Below, one piece after another: positions 35,736 through 44,883 of a DNA stretch of 64,000 bases. The position numbers and the translations under genes were made by a program. The notes beneath the pieces were generated by a model. It had not been told where the DNA came from. It did not search any database and saw only the letters and a list, made by a program, of their open reading frames with translations. This stretch comes from Peribacillus butanolivorans. Its GTDB lineage: Bacteria > Bacillota > Bacilli > Bacillales > DSM-1321. The stretch spans positions 235,199-299,198 of the forward strand of contig NZ_LGYA01000001.1 of assembly GCF_001273755.1 (NCBI RefSeq). Direction: 5' to 3'. Position 1 is the stretch's first letter; the number at the start of each line of letters is the position of its first letter.

Positions 35736-37641
35736 TCTAGCGAGAAAAAATATTGCACGAAACTTCTCCCAATATTTTTTATACATCGCATCTATGGTTT
35801 TTAGTATTGTCATCTACTTCACATTTGTGACATTAAAATATAGTGATACGATTGCAGAAAAAACGGCGTCATCACAAAAATTAGATTCACTAATGAGTGG
35901 TGCGGCTGTCATTCTAATATTCTTCGTTGCCATATTTATCGCATATTCGAATTCATTCTTTATGAAAAAACGTAAAAAAGAAGTGGCATTGTATGCATTA
36001 CTTGGCGTACGTAATCGTCAAATTGGCTTTATGCTCTTTTTTGAAAACTTATTATTAGGTTTGGTTTCATTAGTAATGGGGGTTGTTCTTGGATTCCTTT
36101 GTTCAAAAGGATTTATGACGATTTTGATTCATTTAATGGGCTATGATGTCATAGCACCATTTATATTTTCGGGATCAGCAGCTTTGAATACCGCCATTGT
36201 ATTTCTTATTATTTTCTTAGTGACATCATTCCAAGGCTATCGTTTAATTTATCAATTTAAACTAATTGATTTATTCCATGCATCGAAAAAAGGGGAAGCT
36301 GCTCCGAAGCCATCTATGATTGTAGCCATTCTTGGAGTATTACTAATTGCCATCGGTTATTGGTTGGCGATGCAAGATCTTTTTACTTCTAAAGTGTGGC
36401 AAAAAGTCGGCTTTTTAATGACAGCACTCATTATTTTAGCAACAGTAATTGTCGGTACATTTTTATTGTTCCACAGTGTGACAGGCTTTGTGTTAGCTGT
36501 GATTAAGAAAAATGAAAAATGGCTATGGAAAGGTCTTCATATAATGACGATCTCACAACTGCTATATCGTATTCGGGGTAATGCACGTACATTGACTGTA
36601 ATTGCGGTGTTAAGTGCTACAACTGTAACAGCAGGTGGTGCAGTGTATGGTCTTTATTACAACACAAATGACCAAGTTATGACCGCTGATCCGAATACCT
36701 TTATGTATCAGCAAACAGATGCAAAAAGCGACCAACAAGTTAGCAATGTATTGTCAGATACAAAGTACGATGAAAATATCGAAGCACTATCAGTCACATT
36801 TAATACAAAAGAATTAAACGCGGCATCAGTTTTCGATAGCTCAGATAAAAGAATTTATACGATTATCAACGAAAAAACCTATAACAAATTAGCAGCAGTA
36901 CAAAACAAGGAAGAACTACATGTGAATGCTGACAATGCGGTTATTTTAGATATTGGATATGACAAAAGATTCTCACCTAAATACAAAGGAAAGACCATCA
37001 CGACAGAAAACAACTCTGCAATCACATTCCAGAGCTATAAAACGCAAACAGTTTTAAATGCCGGCACAGCAGGTATTGCAGTTGTGGTATCAAATGATCA
37101 ATTTAAAGTATTACAAAAAGAAGGAGAAGCACTAAAATATCGTGTCATTGGTGTGGACAGAGCTTCTACGGATTTATCTAAAAAAATTGCAAAACAAATA
37201 CCTGAAGAAGCGCTATTTTCTAGTGCTCCTCAAGATTTTCAGACAAGCATTGAAGGCGTAGGATCACTGCTCTTTATCGGAAGCTTCCTGGGTCTGGTAT
37301 TTTTAGCTGCAACAGGTAGTATCATTTATTTCAAAGTATTAACTGAAGCAGAGGAAGATAAATCACAATACAATATGCTTCATAAAATGGGCGTTAGCGC
37401 AAAAGAAATGCGGAAATCCGTTGCATCACAAGTATTCGTAATCTTCTTCGTACCACTAACAGTAGGGTTATTACACAGTGTTGTTGCTTTAAAAGCCTTC
37501 TCTAGCTTACTGATGATGGATCTTGCAAAACCTGTGATGATCTGGATGATTGCTTATACAGTTATCTACGGTCTGTATTATATCTTAACGGTAGCTTCTT
37601 ACAATCGTATTATCACACAAAATAATAAAACAGAAGGATGA
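35722..37641 (+). CDS. BceB/YxdM-type ABC transporter permease
   Basis: A 639-residue FtsX-domain permease with ten predicted membrane helices and a large extracytoplasmic domain of about 200 residues (roughly 310-515) between helices 7 and 8, the hallmark of BceB-type proteins. It opens with FSLARKNIARNFSQYFLYIASMVFSIVIYFTF, typical of the family. With the 34968 ATPase it forms the resistance and sensor complex. In B. subtilis the equivalent yxdLM genes are followed by yxeA, as here. Confidence 0.9.
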   Translation: MTLFSLARKNIARNFSQYFLYIASMVFSIVIYFTFVTLKYSDTIAEKTASSQKLDSLMSGAAVILIFFVAIFIAYSNSFFMKKRKKEVALYALLGVRNRQIGFMLFFENLLLGLVSLVMGVVLGFLCSKGFMTILIHLMGYDVIAPFIFSGSAALNTAIVFLIIFLVTSFQGYRLIYQFKLIDLFHASKKGEAAPKPSMIVAILGVLLIAIGYWLAMQDLFTSKVWQKVGFLMTALIILATVIVGTFLLFHSVTGFVLAVIKKNEKWLWKGLHIMTISQLLYRIRGNARTLTVIAVLSATTVTAGGAVYGLYYNTNDQVMTADPNTFMYQQTDAKSDQQVSNVLSDTKYDENIEALSVTFNTKELNAASVFDSSDKRIYTIINEKTYNKLAAVQNKEELHVNADNAVILDIGYDKRFSPKYKGKTITTENNSAITFQSYKTQTVLNAGTAGIAVVVSNDQFKVLQKEGEALKYRVIGVDRASTDLSKKIAKQIPEEALFSSAPQDFQTSIEGVGSLLFIGSFLGLVFLAATGSIIYFKVLTEAEEDKSQYNMLHKMGVSAKEMRKSVASQVFVIFFVPLTVGLLHSVVALKAFSSLLMMDLAKPVMIWMIAYTVIYGLYYILTVASYNRIITQNNKTEG

Positions 37642-37646
37642 TTGAG

Positions 37647-38000
37647 ATGAAAAAATTTCTAATGGTAGTGGGCATTTTGTTTTTGCTAGGAGTAGTAGGA
37701 GCCTTCGCGCTTACTAATATTGACTTCAACCGTATGAATGCCAGCAATTATTATTTACAAATTACAGAGGATGGGGAAGAGCATGAAACCAAACTGGATG
37801 ATGGTACAGTGATGACCTCCTACTCTTATAAACTGGACGCTACTAATGCTGATGGTGAAACAATTCCACTAGAATTCACTGCACAAAAAAATCTTCGGAA
37901 AGATGCCTACTTGAAAATGTACGTGAAAAATGGTGATGAAGTATCGTCATATGATGAAGTGAAATTTGAGGAAATTCCGGAAAAGGCACAAAAAAAATAA
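37647..38000 (+). CDS. yxeA: YxeA-family (DUF1093) exported protein
   Basis: A 117-residue protein with an N-terminal membrane/signal segment (FLMVVGILFLLGVVGAFAL) and a small beta-rich DUF1093 domain (NYYLQITEDGEEHE, then SYSYKLDATNADG). AAGGATGATTGAG lies just before ATG 37647; the frame begins at 37638. In B. subtilis yxeA is the last gene of the yxdLM operon, whose induction by cationic peptide LL-37 is known. It probably sits on the outer face of the membrane; function unproven. Confidence 0.82.
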   Translation: MKKFLMVVGILFLLGVVGAFALTNIDFNRMNASNYYLQITEDGEEHETKLDDGTVMTSYSYKLDATNADGETIPLEFTAQKNLRKDAYLKMYVKNGDEVSSYDEVKFEEIPEKAQKK

Positions 38001-38010
38001 AATATGAAAG

Positions 38011-38052
38011 AAGGGCTGTCTCCAATAAGTAAGTGGAGTACAGCCCTTTTCT
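38011..38052. terminator. Bidirectional terminator between the ABC operon and the two-component genes
   Basis: Stem AAGGGCTGT/ACAGCCCTT extended by CTCCA/TGGAG, with T-tracts on both strands, between two convergent operons. Confidence 0.85.
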
Positions 38053-38080
38053 CTGCCTGTTAAGAAAAAAATAATTAGCA

Positions 38081-39520
38081 TTATAAAAGAATAGTAATGG
38101 TGGTGCCCTTATTTTCAACGCTAGTCAAATCGATTTTCCCATTATGGGCTAGAATAATATCTCTTGCAATCGCCATTCCTAAACCAGTTCCATGTGTACT
38201 GGTAGTATTCGTACCTCGGTAGTAGCGTTCAAAAACCTGTTCTAAATCTTTAGAGGGGATACCGCGGCCATTATCGGCAATGGTAATTTGGGTATGAAAG
38301 ACTGAAGCTGTGGATATGTTGCTTGACTTTTGCTCTTGTCCACCCTGTAGATAAATATTATCAATTCGAATATTCACAACGACATGTTCATCGTTATGCA
38401 CAAGTGCGTTGTAGATAAAGTTAAAGATCGCCCTTTTCAGTAATTTTTTATCCACTTTATGCATGGCTTTGTCCACATTTGCCTCAAATTCAACCTGTCG
38501 ATCCCCAAATGATGAATCATTTAAAAGCTCAATCGTCATTTCACGGATAAACCCAACAATATTTACATCTTCAAATTGTAACGGGAGTTGTTGATTGCGC
38601 AAACGCATCGTTAAATTGAGGTCATCTAACAAATCTTTCATATATTTAGACTGTCTATTAATAATAGATGTATACTCATACAGTTCTTGTGGTGTTATAT
38701 CTGTGGAGCTATCTTTCATCAATTCTGCATACCCATGGATAGAAGCAAGTGGTGTCTTCATATCATGCGAAACATTGCTAATCCATTCCTCACGCATTTG
38801 GTCGAGTTGATCACGTTCTTTCTCATACTGATCTAATTTTACCGATAGTTCATTCATATTGCTAAATACATCTTCATAAACGCCTTTTGGTATAGGCATC
38901 TTTTTAAAACGTCTTTCCCGAAGCTGCTGAATTCCTTCTATTAAGGTGTTGAGTGGGGTAGTTAATCTTTTTCCGAATAAAAATCCTATTACTAATGCAA
39001 TAATGATATCGACGATTAAAAATAGTAAAAGTAAAATATTAATGTATTTAAAAACTTTAGCATAATCATAGGTTATTACATAGCGACCTATTTTCTGTTC
39101 CTTAACACCTACAAAATAGCTGAAATTATGGGCTTCGCCGACAAACACAGTCGTCTCTGCATCAATTTCTTTATACTTATACATTTGTACGATTTCAATA
39201 GGAGAATAGACTGTTTGCAAATTTTGAGGTGTATAAAAGGCTGCCACTTGCTCACCCTTATTATTCAAAAATTGTATCCAGGCCTTATTGTCTTGGAGTT
39301 TTTCCAGTCCTTCTTCATTTACCATCGGTTTGTTATCTTGTAGTTCTACATATTGTGAAAATGTTCGGCTAAAGTTTTCCGCAGATACTTCTTCTGTCCC
39401 AAAATTATGCATGGCTCGATAAAAGAGTAAGCAGAGGAGTAAAATTGTATTTACAATCCCTACGATTACAACAATTGTCACAACGGATCCTAAAAAGCGC
39501 CGTGTCAATTTCCACTTCAT
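38081..39520 (-). CDS. Sensor histidine kinase with HAMP domain
   Basis: About 479 residues: membrane helix 1 (10-34), extracytoplasmic sensor of about 120 residues, helix 2 (159-182), HAMP, HisKA with phospho-acceptor His252 in SNVSHDMKTPLASIHGY, and an HATPase domain with DNGRGIP and GTGLGMAI. ATG 39520 has AAGGAG 8 bases away; a GTG at 39529 is possible. It is downstream of the response regulator gene. BceS-type kinases that pair with BceAB transporters lack a large sensor domain and are about 330 residues; this one is different, so it may sense a ligand itself. Confidence 0.88.
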   Translation of the reverse strand: MKWKLTRRFLGSVVTIVVIVGIVNTILLLCLLFYRAMHNFGTEEVSAENFSRTFSQYVELQDNKPMVNEEGLEKLQDNKAWIQFLNNKGEQVAAFYTPQNLQTVYSPIEIVQMYKYKEIDAETTVFVGEAHNFSYFVGVKEQKIGRYVITYDYAKVFKYINILLLLFLIVDIIIALVIGFLFGKRLTTPLNTLIEGIQQLRERRFKKMPIPKGVYEDVFSNMNELSVKLDQYEKERDQLDQMREEWISNVSHDMKTPLASIHGYAELMKDSSTDITPQELYEYTSIINRQSKYMKDLLDDLNLTMRLRNQQLPLQFEDVNIVGFIREMTIELLNDSSFGDRQVEFEANVDKAMHKVDKKLLKRAIFNFIYNALVHNDEHVVVNIRIDNIYLQGGQEQKSSNISTASVFHTQITIADNGRGIPSKDLEQVFERYYRGTNTTSTHGTGLGMAIARDIILAHNGKIDLTSVENKGTTITILL

Positions 39521-39525
39521 TTGTC

Positions 39526-40227
39526 TCACTCCTTGGATTGTAATTTATAACCAAGCCCTTTAACTGTTATTAAAAACGAAGGCTTTGAAGGATCTGACTC
39601 AATTTTTTCGCGTAAACGGCGAATATGAACCATCACTGTATTATCAGAGCCAAAGAAATCATCGCCCCACACATGTTCAAACAAAGTTTCCTTGCTCAAA
39701 ATCTGATTCGGGTGATGCATAAAACAGCTCATCAGTCCGATTTCTTTAGCTGTGAGCTCAATCGCTTTGCCATCCTTTTTCACTTCTTTTTCATTGGCAC
39801 TAAGCTCAAAAGGACCGACTTGCAAACTTTTCGGAGCCGCTTTTTCCTCTGAAAAGCCAGCGCGTCTCAGCTGTGCCTTTACCCGATAAGCAACTTCTTT
39901 TGGACTAAATGGTTTGGTAATATAATCATCCCCACCTATCGCCAGCCCTAAAAGCTTATCAATTTCCTCATCCTTAGCCGACATAAATAAAATGGGCACA
40001 TTTGACACTTCACGAATTTGCTTGCATAAATCATAGCCTTCACCATCAGGTAGCATAATATCTAGCAATACAAGTGCAGGAGTAAACTCCTGAAACTTTG
40101 CCCAACCATCCGCAACCGTCCCCGCCGTTACAATATTTGTAATACCTTCTTTATGTAAAACTGTCTCCATGAGAAGTGCCAAATCTTCCTCGTCGTCGAT
40201 AATTAAAATCCACTGATCATTAGCCAT
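39526..40227 (-). CDS. OmpR-family response regulator
   Basis: A 233-residue regulator: receiver domain (acidic DDEED at 11-15, phospho-acceptor Asp56 in LLDIMLPDG, Lys in FMSAKDEE) and a winged-helix DNA-binding domain from about 135 (ELTAKEIGLMSCFMHHPNQILSKE, GSDNTVMVHIRRLREKIE). ATG at 40227 with GGGAGG 7 bases upstream. It is cotranscribed with the kinase. It is likely to control the convergent BceAB-type operon or other envelope genes, but the target is not visible. Confidence 0.9.
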   Translation of the reverse strand: MANDQWILIIDDEEDLALLMETVLHKEGITNIVTAGTVADGWAKFQEFTPALVLLDIMLPDGEGYDLCKQIREVSNVPILFMSAKDEEIDKLLGLAIGGDDYITKPFSPKEVAYRVKAQLRRAGFSEEKAAPKSLQVGPFELSANEKEVKKDGKAIELTAKEIGLMSCFMHHPNQILSKETLFEHVWGDDFFGSDNTVMVHIRRLREKIESDPSKPSFLITVKGLGYKLQSKE

Positions 40228-40753
40228 TCTTCTACCTCCCAAACATCAATCTTAACCTACAGTATAGAGTACCCTGTAGCAAAAAATAAGGGGAAGGGAG
40301 AGATAATTCTGGAATAAGTGGCGTCTTAGGCATCCGTTTCATAATTTTTCATTCAAGATTATATTTAATAGCGAAGATAAGCTGCGAAACAAAGTAGAGA
40401 AAAGCACATAGGTTCCATAAAAAAAGAAAATGTACTTTCGATGTAAGGACCAGGACCTTGTTGCCATAAAACGTAGAGGCCTGATCATGGCTTGGTTTTA
40501 AATGAGGTAGTTTATGGTTGTAGGCTTATTTATTTGAGGTGGATATAGATAGTACTAAATACTGATTTGGTAAAGGTTGTATGATAAACTGTTTAAAGTA
40601 TTGGTAGGTAGATAATGATATAGCTATTATGTTTTACTATGCAATTAAGTCTAGGTCTTCGATAATATTCTTTCTAGACCAAAATCATTTTTTATCAAAG
40701 ATCATTAGAAAAAGTATGCGGCAAATGTGAAAGAATAAAAGGAGAAAAAAATA
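40228..40753. other. Intergenic region between the response regulator and an MFS gene
   Basis: No gene or clear element is seen over about 525 bases. It should contain the divergent promoters of the two-component system and the MFS transporter. Confidence 0.4.
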
Positions 40754-41923
40754 ATGGAAACAAAAAAGGTGTTGCCTGTTCTTTTTTTAGTCATGTTTTT
40801 AGTGATGGTCGGCTTTGGGATTATTATTCCCGTAATGCCGTTCCTAGCTGAAAAGGTGGGTGGCAGTCCGACAGAGCTTGGTCTTTTAATGGCTGTCTAT
40901 TCGTTAATGCAATTATTATTTGCCCCAATGTGGGGACGTATCTCAGACCGAATAGGTCGTAAGCCTGTTATGATGATTGGAATCGCAGGATTAGCGCTTT
41001 CTTTTTTCATCATGGCGACAGCAGATTCTTTATGGGTTTTATTCGTAGCTAGAATTGTTGGTGGGGTTTTATCCTCTGCTAACATGCCAACTGCAATGGC
41101 GTATGTAGCTGATATTACGACGCCAGAGGACCGGGGGAAAGGGATGGGGATCATTGGTGCTGCTACAGGACTTGGCTTCATCTTTGGTCCGGCAATTGGA
41201 GGTATCTTCTCAAAATCAAGTTTGAATTTACCTTTTTATATTGCTGGAATTTCATCTTTAATTACTCTAATTTTAGTGTTTATAATACTGAAAGAATCAC
41301 TTACAGTAGAAAAAAGATCTCAGCATTCGAAAAATAAAGAATCAATGTGGAAAGCCTTTAATGGACCTCTGAGTATTATGTTTATTCTACAATTGATTAT
41401 CACACTTTCGATGGCTGGACTCGAAACGACTTTCGCCTATTTCGCAGCTCAAAAGGCTAATATAAGCCTTGTACAATTAGGCTATATCTTTATGATCATG
41501 GGATTTGGCAGTGCGATTGTTCAAGGTGGATTAGTGGGAAGGATGACCAAGAAATATGGGGAAGGGGCGGTCATCCGAATCGGGATTATCGTATCGGCCA
41601 TTGGATTTATTCTAATACTGTTCTCTAATAATTTCTGGACATCTGCAGTTTTCTTAACTATTTTCGGATTAGGGAATGGTTTCATCCGGCCGGCCATTTC
41701 GGCACTGTTGACCAAAAATTCTACAACTGGACATGGCAGTGTTACTGGCTTACTTTCTTCATTTGACTCATTCGGTAGAATTGCTGGGCCTCCAATAGGT
41801 GGATGGTTATTTTCCATTTCGATAGATTTGCCATTTATTTCAGGAGCTATGCTTTCAGTTTTTGCATTGGTTCTTTATCAGATTTATCATGCACAGACGA
41901 AACAAGTTAAAGCACTTGTTTGA
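40754..41923 (+). CDS. MFS drug efflux transporter (Bmr/Blt/TetA-like)
   Basis: A 389-residue major facilitator with 12 helices, of the DHA1 drug:proton antiporter group. Motif A GRISDRIGRKPVM lies between helices 2 and 3; motif C GLGFIFGPAIGG is in helix 5, which marks antiporters. Length equals B. subtilis Bmr. It probably exports drugs or toxic metabolites with proton exchange. AAAGGAG precedes the ATG. Single gene, followed by a terminator. Confidence 0.86.
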   Translation: METKKVLPVLFLVMFLVMVGFGIIIPVMPFLAEKVGGSPTELGLLMAVYSLMQLLFAPMWGRISDRIGRKPVMMIGIAGLALSFFIMATADSLWVLFVARIVGGVLSSANMPTAMAYVADITTPEDRGKGMGIIGAATGLGFIFGPAIGGIFSKSSLNLPFYIAGISSLITLILVFIILKESLTVEKRSQHSKNKESMWKAFNGPLSIMFILQLIITLSMAGLETTFAYFAAQKANISLVQLGYIFMIMGFGSAIVQGGLVGRMTKKYGEGAVIRIGIIVSAIGFILILFSNNFWTSAVFLTIFGLGNGFIRPAISALLTKNSTTGHGSVTGLLSSFDSFGRIAGPPIGGWLFSISIDLPFISGAMLSVFALVLYQIYHAQTKQVKALV

Positions 41924-41945
41924 TGTATGTGCAACCCTAAACTAG

Positions 41946-41989
41946 CCTGTAGATAACGTCCAAAGTCGGGCAAATCTACAGGTTTTTTC
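41946..41989 (+). terminator. Terminator of the MFS gene
   Basis: Stem CCTGTAGA (41946-41953)/TCTACAGG (41975-41982) followed by TTTTTT. Confidence 0.85.
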
Positions 41990-42040
41990 AATAAGTTCGT
42001 ACAGTCGAAATTGAGATTATACATTTAATTTAAATGAGCA

Positions 42041-42071
42041 AAAAAACCCTATTTTGCAAATAGGGTTTTTC
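42041..42071 (-). terminator. Terminator of the cystine ABC operon
   Basis: Stem AAAAACCCTATT/AATAGGGTTTTT with a short TGCA-like loop. It lies just past the end of the minus-strand ATPase gene and is able to act in both directions. Confidence 0.87.
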
Positions 42072-42096
42072 TATTCTACTTAATATAAGCGCCTTT

Positions 42097-42834
42097 TTAT
42101 TGAATCATATTCAAAAAACGGCGTGTACGCTCTTCTTTAGGGTTTGTGAAAATTTGTTCGGGTGTTCCGCGTTCCATAATTTTTCCTTCATCCATAAAGA
42201 TAACTTCGTCTGCTACATCACGAGCGAAACGCATTTCATGTGTCACAACAACCATTGTCATTCTTTCTTCTTTCGCTAGGTCTTTCATTACTTGTAAGAC
42301 GTCACCAACTAGTTCAGGATCAAGAGCAGAGGTTGGCTCGTCAAACAGCATTACTTTTGGCTCCATGGCCAGTGCCCTTGCAATTCCCACGCGCTGTTGC
42401 TGGCCGCCAGACAACTGGAAAGGATAAAAATCAACTTTATCACCTAAACCCACTTTTGTAAGCAATGCCTTGGCTGTTTCTTTCGCTTTTTGTTTTGGAA
42501 TGTTCTTTACTATAATGGGACCTTCCATGACGTTTTCTACTGCTGTTTTGTGTGGGAAGAGGTTATAGTTTTGAAATACCATTCCTGTCAAACTGCGAAA
42601 AGAAGTAATGGATCTTTTACTAACCGTTTTTTTAAACTCCATTAATTTCTGATCAATTTCAATCGTCCCGTCTGTAGGCACCTCAAGGAGATTTAAGCAA
42701 CGAAGAAACGTTGTTTTACCTGAACCAGAAGGGCCGATTAATACAATGACTTTTCCTTGTTCTACTTCCAAATCAATGCCCTTTAACACTTCAAGGTCAC
42801 CAAATGATTTATGAAGATTCTTAATGTTAATCAT
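42097..42834 (-). CDS. tcyC: TcyC-like amino acid (cystine) ABC transporter ATPase
   Basis: A 245-residue polar amino acid import ATPase: Walker [10 protein letters not shown] (about 34-42), Q-loop VFQNYN, signature LSGGQQQR, Walker [10 protein letters not shown], switch VTHEMRF. B. subtilis TcyC has 247 residues and the same gene order (binding protein, permease, ATPase). AAAGGAG precedes the ATG. It powers the permease at 42864. Confidence 0.88.
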   Translation of the reverse strand: MINIKNLHKSFGDLEVLKGIDLEVEQGKVIVLIGPSGSGKTTFLRCLNLLEVPTDGTIEIDQKLMEFKKTVSKRSITSFRSLTGMVFQNYNLFPHKTAVENVMEGPIIVKNIPKQKAKETAKALLTKVGLGDKVDFYPFQLSGGQQQRVGIARALAMEPKVMLFDEPTSALDPELVGDVLQVMKDLAKEERMTMVVVTHEMRFARDVADEVIFMDEGKIMERGTPEQIFTNPKEERTRRFLNMIQ

Positions 42835-42863
42835 TTTAAAATCTCCTTTTAATACTTCAGCTC

Positions 42864-43568
42864 TTATTTTGCTACATACCGATTAAGTTTGTCTTCGATA
42901 CGTCCTTGAATAATTGATAAAACCGTACACATAATCCAATATATAGCGCCTGCTTCAATGTAGAGTAATAGAAATTCATAGTTTTTTGCAGCAATTTCTT
43001 GAGCTTTACGGAACATCTCTGCTACAAGAATTAGTGATGCAAGCGATGTATCCTTTAAAAGGCTAATAAAAGTGTTTGATAATGGGGGAATGGATACTCG
43101 AGCTGCTTGCGGTAAAACAATTCGCTTTAATGCTTGGGTATATGTCATACCAATTGAATAACCTGCTTCCCATTGTCCTTTTGGTATTGATAGAATAGCA
43201 GCCCGTATAATTTCTGATGCATAAGCTCCGACGCTTAGAGAAAATCCTATAATAGCCGATATGAAAGGATTAAGCGTTATACCTAAGTTTGGCAGCCCGT
43301 AGAAAATAATAAATAATTGCACAAGTAATGGTGTCCCGCGGATGATTGACACATATACACGCGCAATTATTTGTAAAATTTTTATAGAAGATAATCGAGC
43401 TAATGCTGTTAGTACAGCGAGAATAAGGCCAAGAACAAATGTTATTAATGTTAGTGGAATTGTATATTTAATAGCTCCCTCTACCATAGGATAGAGGGAG
43501 GTCTGAGCGATAGAAACAAGTTGGTTCATACGCTCTGGGTCAGAGAAAATATTACTTAGGAGAAACAT
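42864..43568 (-). CDS. tcyB: TcyB-like amino acid (cystine) ABC transporter permease
   Basis: A 234-residue permease from the ATG at 43568, equal to B. subtilis TcyB in length; an upstream ATG at 43616 would add 16 residues encoded within the binding-protein gene and lacks a good ribosome site. [22 protein letters not shown] and the EAA loop [26 protein letters not shown] are present. The start overlaps the 3' end of the binding-protein gene by 17 bases. It forms the cystine channel as a homodimer. Confidence 0.87.
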   Translation of the reverse strand: MFLLSNIFSDPERMNQLVSIAQTSLYPMVEGAIKYTIPLTLITFVLGLILAVLTALARLSSIKILQIIARVYVSIIRGTPLLVQLFIIFYGLPNLGITLNPFISAIIGFSLSVGAYASEIIRAAILSIPKGQWEAGYSIGMTYTQALKRIVLPQAARVSIPPLSNTFISLLKDTSLASLILVAEMFRKAQEIAAKNYEFLLLYIEAGAIYWIMCTVLSIIQGRIEDKLNRYVAK

Positions 43569-44376
43569 CTTCACCAAACCATTTTTCGGAGATTTTTGCG
43601 TACGTACCATCGTCATTCATATCTTTTAGTGCTTTATTTACTTCTTCCACTAACTTGCCGCTGTCTTTTCTAAACATTAACCCACTAGCTACACCGTTTT
43701 CTTCCTCATCAGCCACTTTGATAGGTGCATCGGGGTGTTGTTTTTTATAATCAAGGTAAGATAATTTATCATTTATCGTTGCATCTACACGTTTAGAACC
43801 AATAAGCTGTACAGCTTGAGAAAATCCTTCAATACCAGTAACTTCAGCACCATGGGATTTAGCTATATCATTGTAGTTACTTGTTAAAGATTGTGCAGAT
43901 TTCTTCCCTTTTAAGTCATCGAATGATTTAATATCTGAATTGTCTTTGTGAACAAGTAATACTGCTCCTGATTGAATATATGGGTCAGAGAAATCGTATT
44001 TCTTTTGACGGTCTTCATCAATTCCAACTTGGTTTGCGATCATATCAAAACGTTTGGCATCTAATCCTGCAAACATACCGTCCCATTGTGTTTCTTTAAA
44101 CTCTGCTTTCACACCAAGCCGCTTTGCTACTTCCTTAGAAATTTCAACATCAAACCCAGTTAGTTTGTCTGAATCATCGTGGAATGTGAAAGGAGGGTAT
44201 GTACCTTCTGTTCCAACTGTTAACACGCCATCTTTTTTGACTTTATCATATAGACTTTCTTGTGAAGAAGATTTATTGTCGGTATTATTTGCCTCATTTT
44301 TTGTATTTGAACCACAAGCAGTAAGTACAATTGTGAAAGCTAACAATAGCGATAAAAGAGCAATCGATTTTTTCAT
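43552..44376 (-). CDS. tcyA: TcyA-like cystine-binding lipoprotein
   Basis: A 274-residue binding lipoprotein with lipobox LTAC (Cys21) and linker rich in Asn and Ser. The domain begins [29 protein letters not shown] and includes [23 protein letters not shown], both typical of cystine-binding proteins. TAGGAGG precedes the ATG. It is the first gene of the tcyABC operon. It adds a third sulfur-related importer to the window, besides TcyJLMN and MetNIQ. Confidence 0.88.
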   Translation of the reverse strand: MKKSIALLSLLLAFTIVLTACGSNTKNEANNTDNKSSSQESLYDKVKKDGVLTVGTEGTYPPFTFHDDSDKLTGFDVEISKEVAKRLGVKAEFKETQWDGMFAGLDAKRFDMIANQVGIDEDRQKKYDFSDPYIQSGAVLLVHKDNSDIKSFDDLKGKKSAQSLTSNYNDIAKSHGAEVTGIEGFSQAVQLIGSKRVDATINDKLSYLDYKKQHPDAPIKVADEEENGVASGLMFRKDSGKLVEEVNKALKDMNDDGTYAKISEKWFGEDVSPK

Positions 44377-44883
44377 TTGATAAACCTCCTAGTAATCTGA
44401 TAGGGATTGATACTCTGTGATACTAAATTAGAAAGGGCAAAAAGTCAATAGAAACAACTTATATCATTAGTGTTAATGTTTCTTTGCGAATTATACAGAT
44501 TTTAAGGGATTGAAGTGAATTAGTACTCATAACGAAGAGCTTGTTCTTTTCTACAACTTTTCATTTCTAATATCAACCATTTCGTAAAAATGATGCCTAC
44601 ATAGATTTTCTTTTTATCCTTGAGAACGTTTGTCCTAATTATTCTCAAGATAATTGGAGGGGCCCACCTATCCTTTCTACTTATATGGCATCTGTTCTGA
44701 TACCGAACTCGCACGTGAGTTTCAAGGTTTTTTGTCTGGAGGAGACTAAGGAGATTAGAAACGATGGATTTAAAACTTTCCAGAACATAAAGACTCCCAT
44801 CCACCTTTAGAACTAAGCAGGGGATGGGAGTGTTATTTCTGGATTTGAACCGCCCGAAACTATTGCAGCATCTTTATTATTGG
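44377..44883. other. Intergenic region upstream of tcyA
   Basis: No convincing gene is seen. Most of it is low-complexity A/T sequence; a 94-codon open frame on the minus strand (44520-44804) has no ribosome site and an odd composition, so I leave it out. The terminator-like hairpin at 44793-44831 is listed separately. Confidence 0.4.
44793..44831 (-). terminator. Probable terminator of the PHP phosphoesterase gene
   Basis: Stem ACTCCCATCC (44793-44802)/GGATGGGAGT (44822-44831), read on the minus strand and followed by CTTTATGTT; a good stem with a weak T-tract. Confidence 0.6.

Noticed and set aside
44520-44804. 94-codon minus-strand open frame before tcyA
   Set aside because: No ribosome site and no protein-like pattern; the palindrome AACTC-GCACGT-GAGTT inside it suggested an insertion-sequence relic, but I could not support that.
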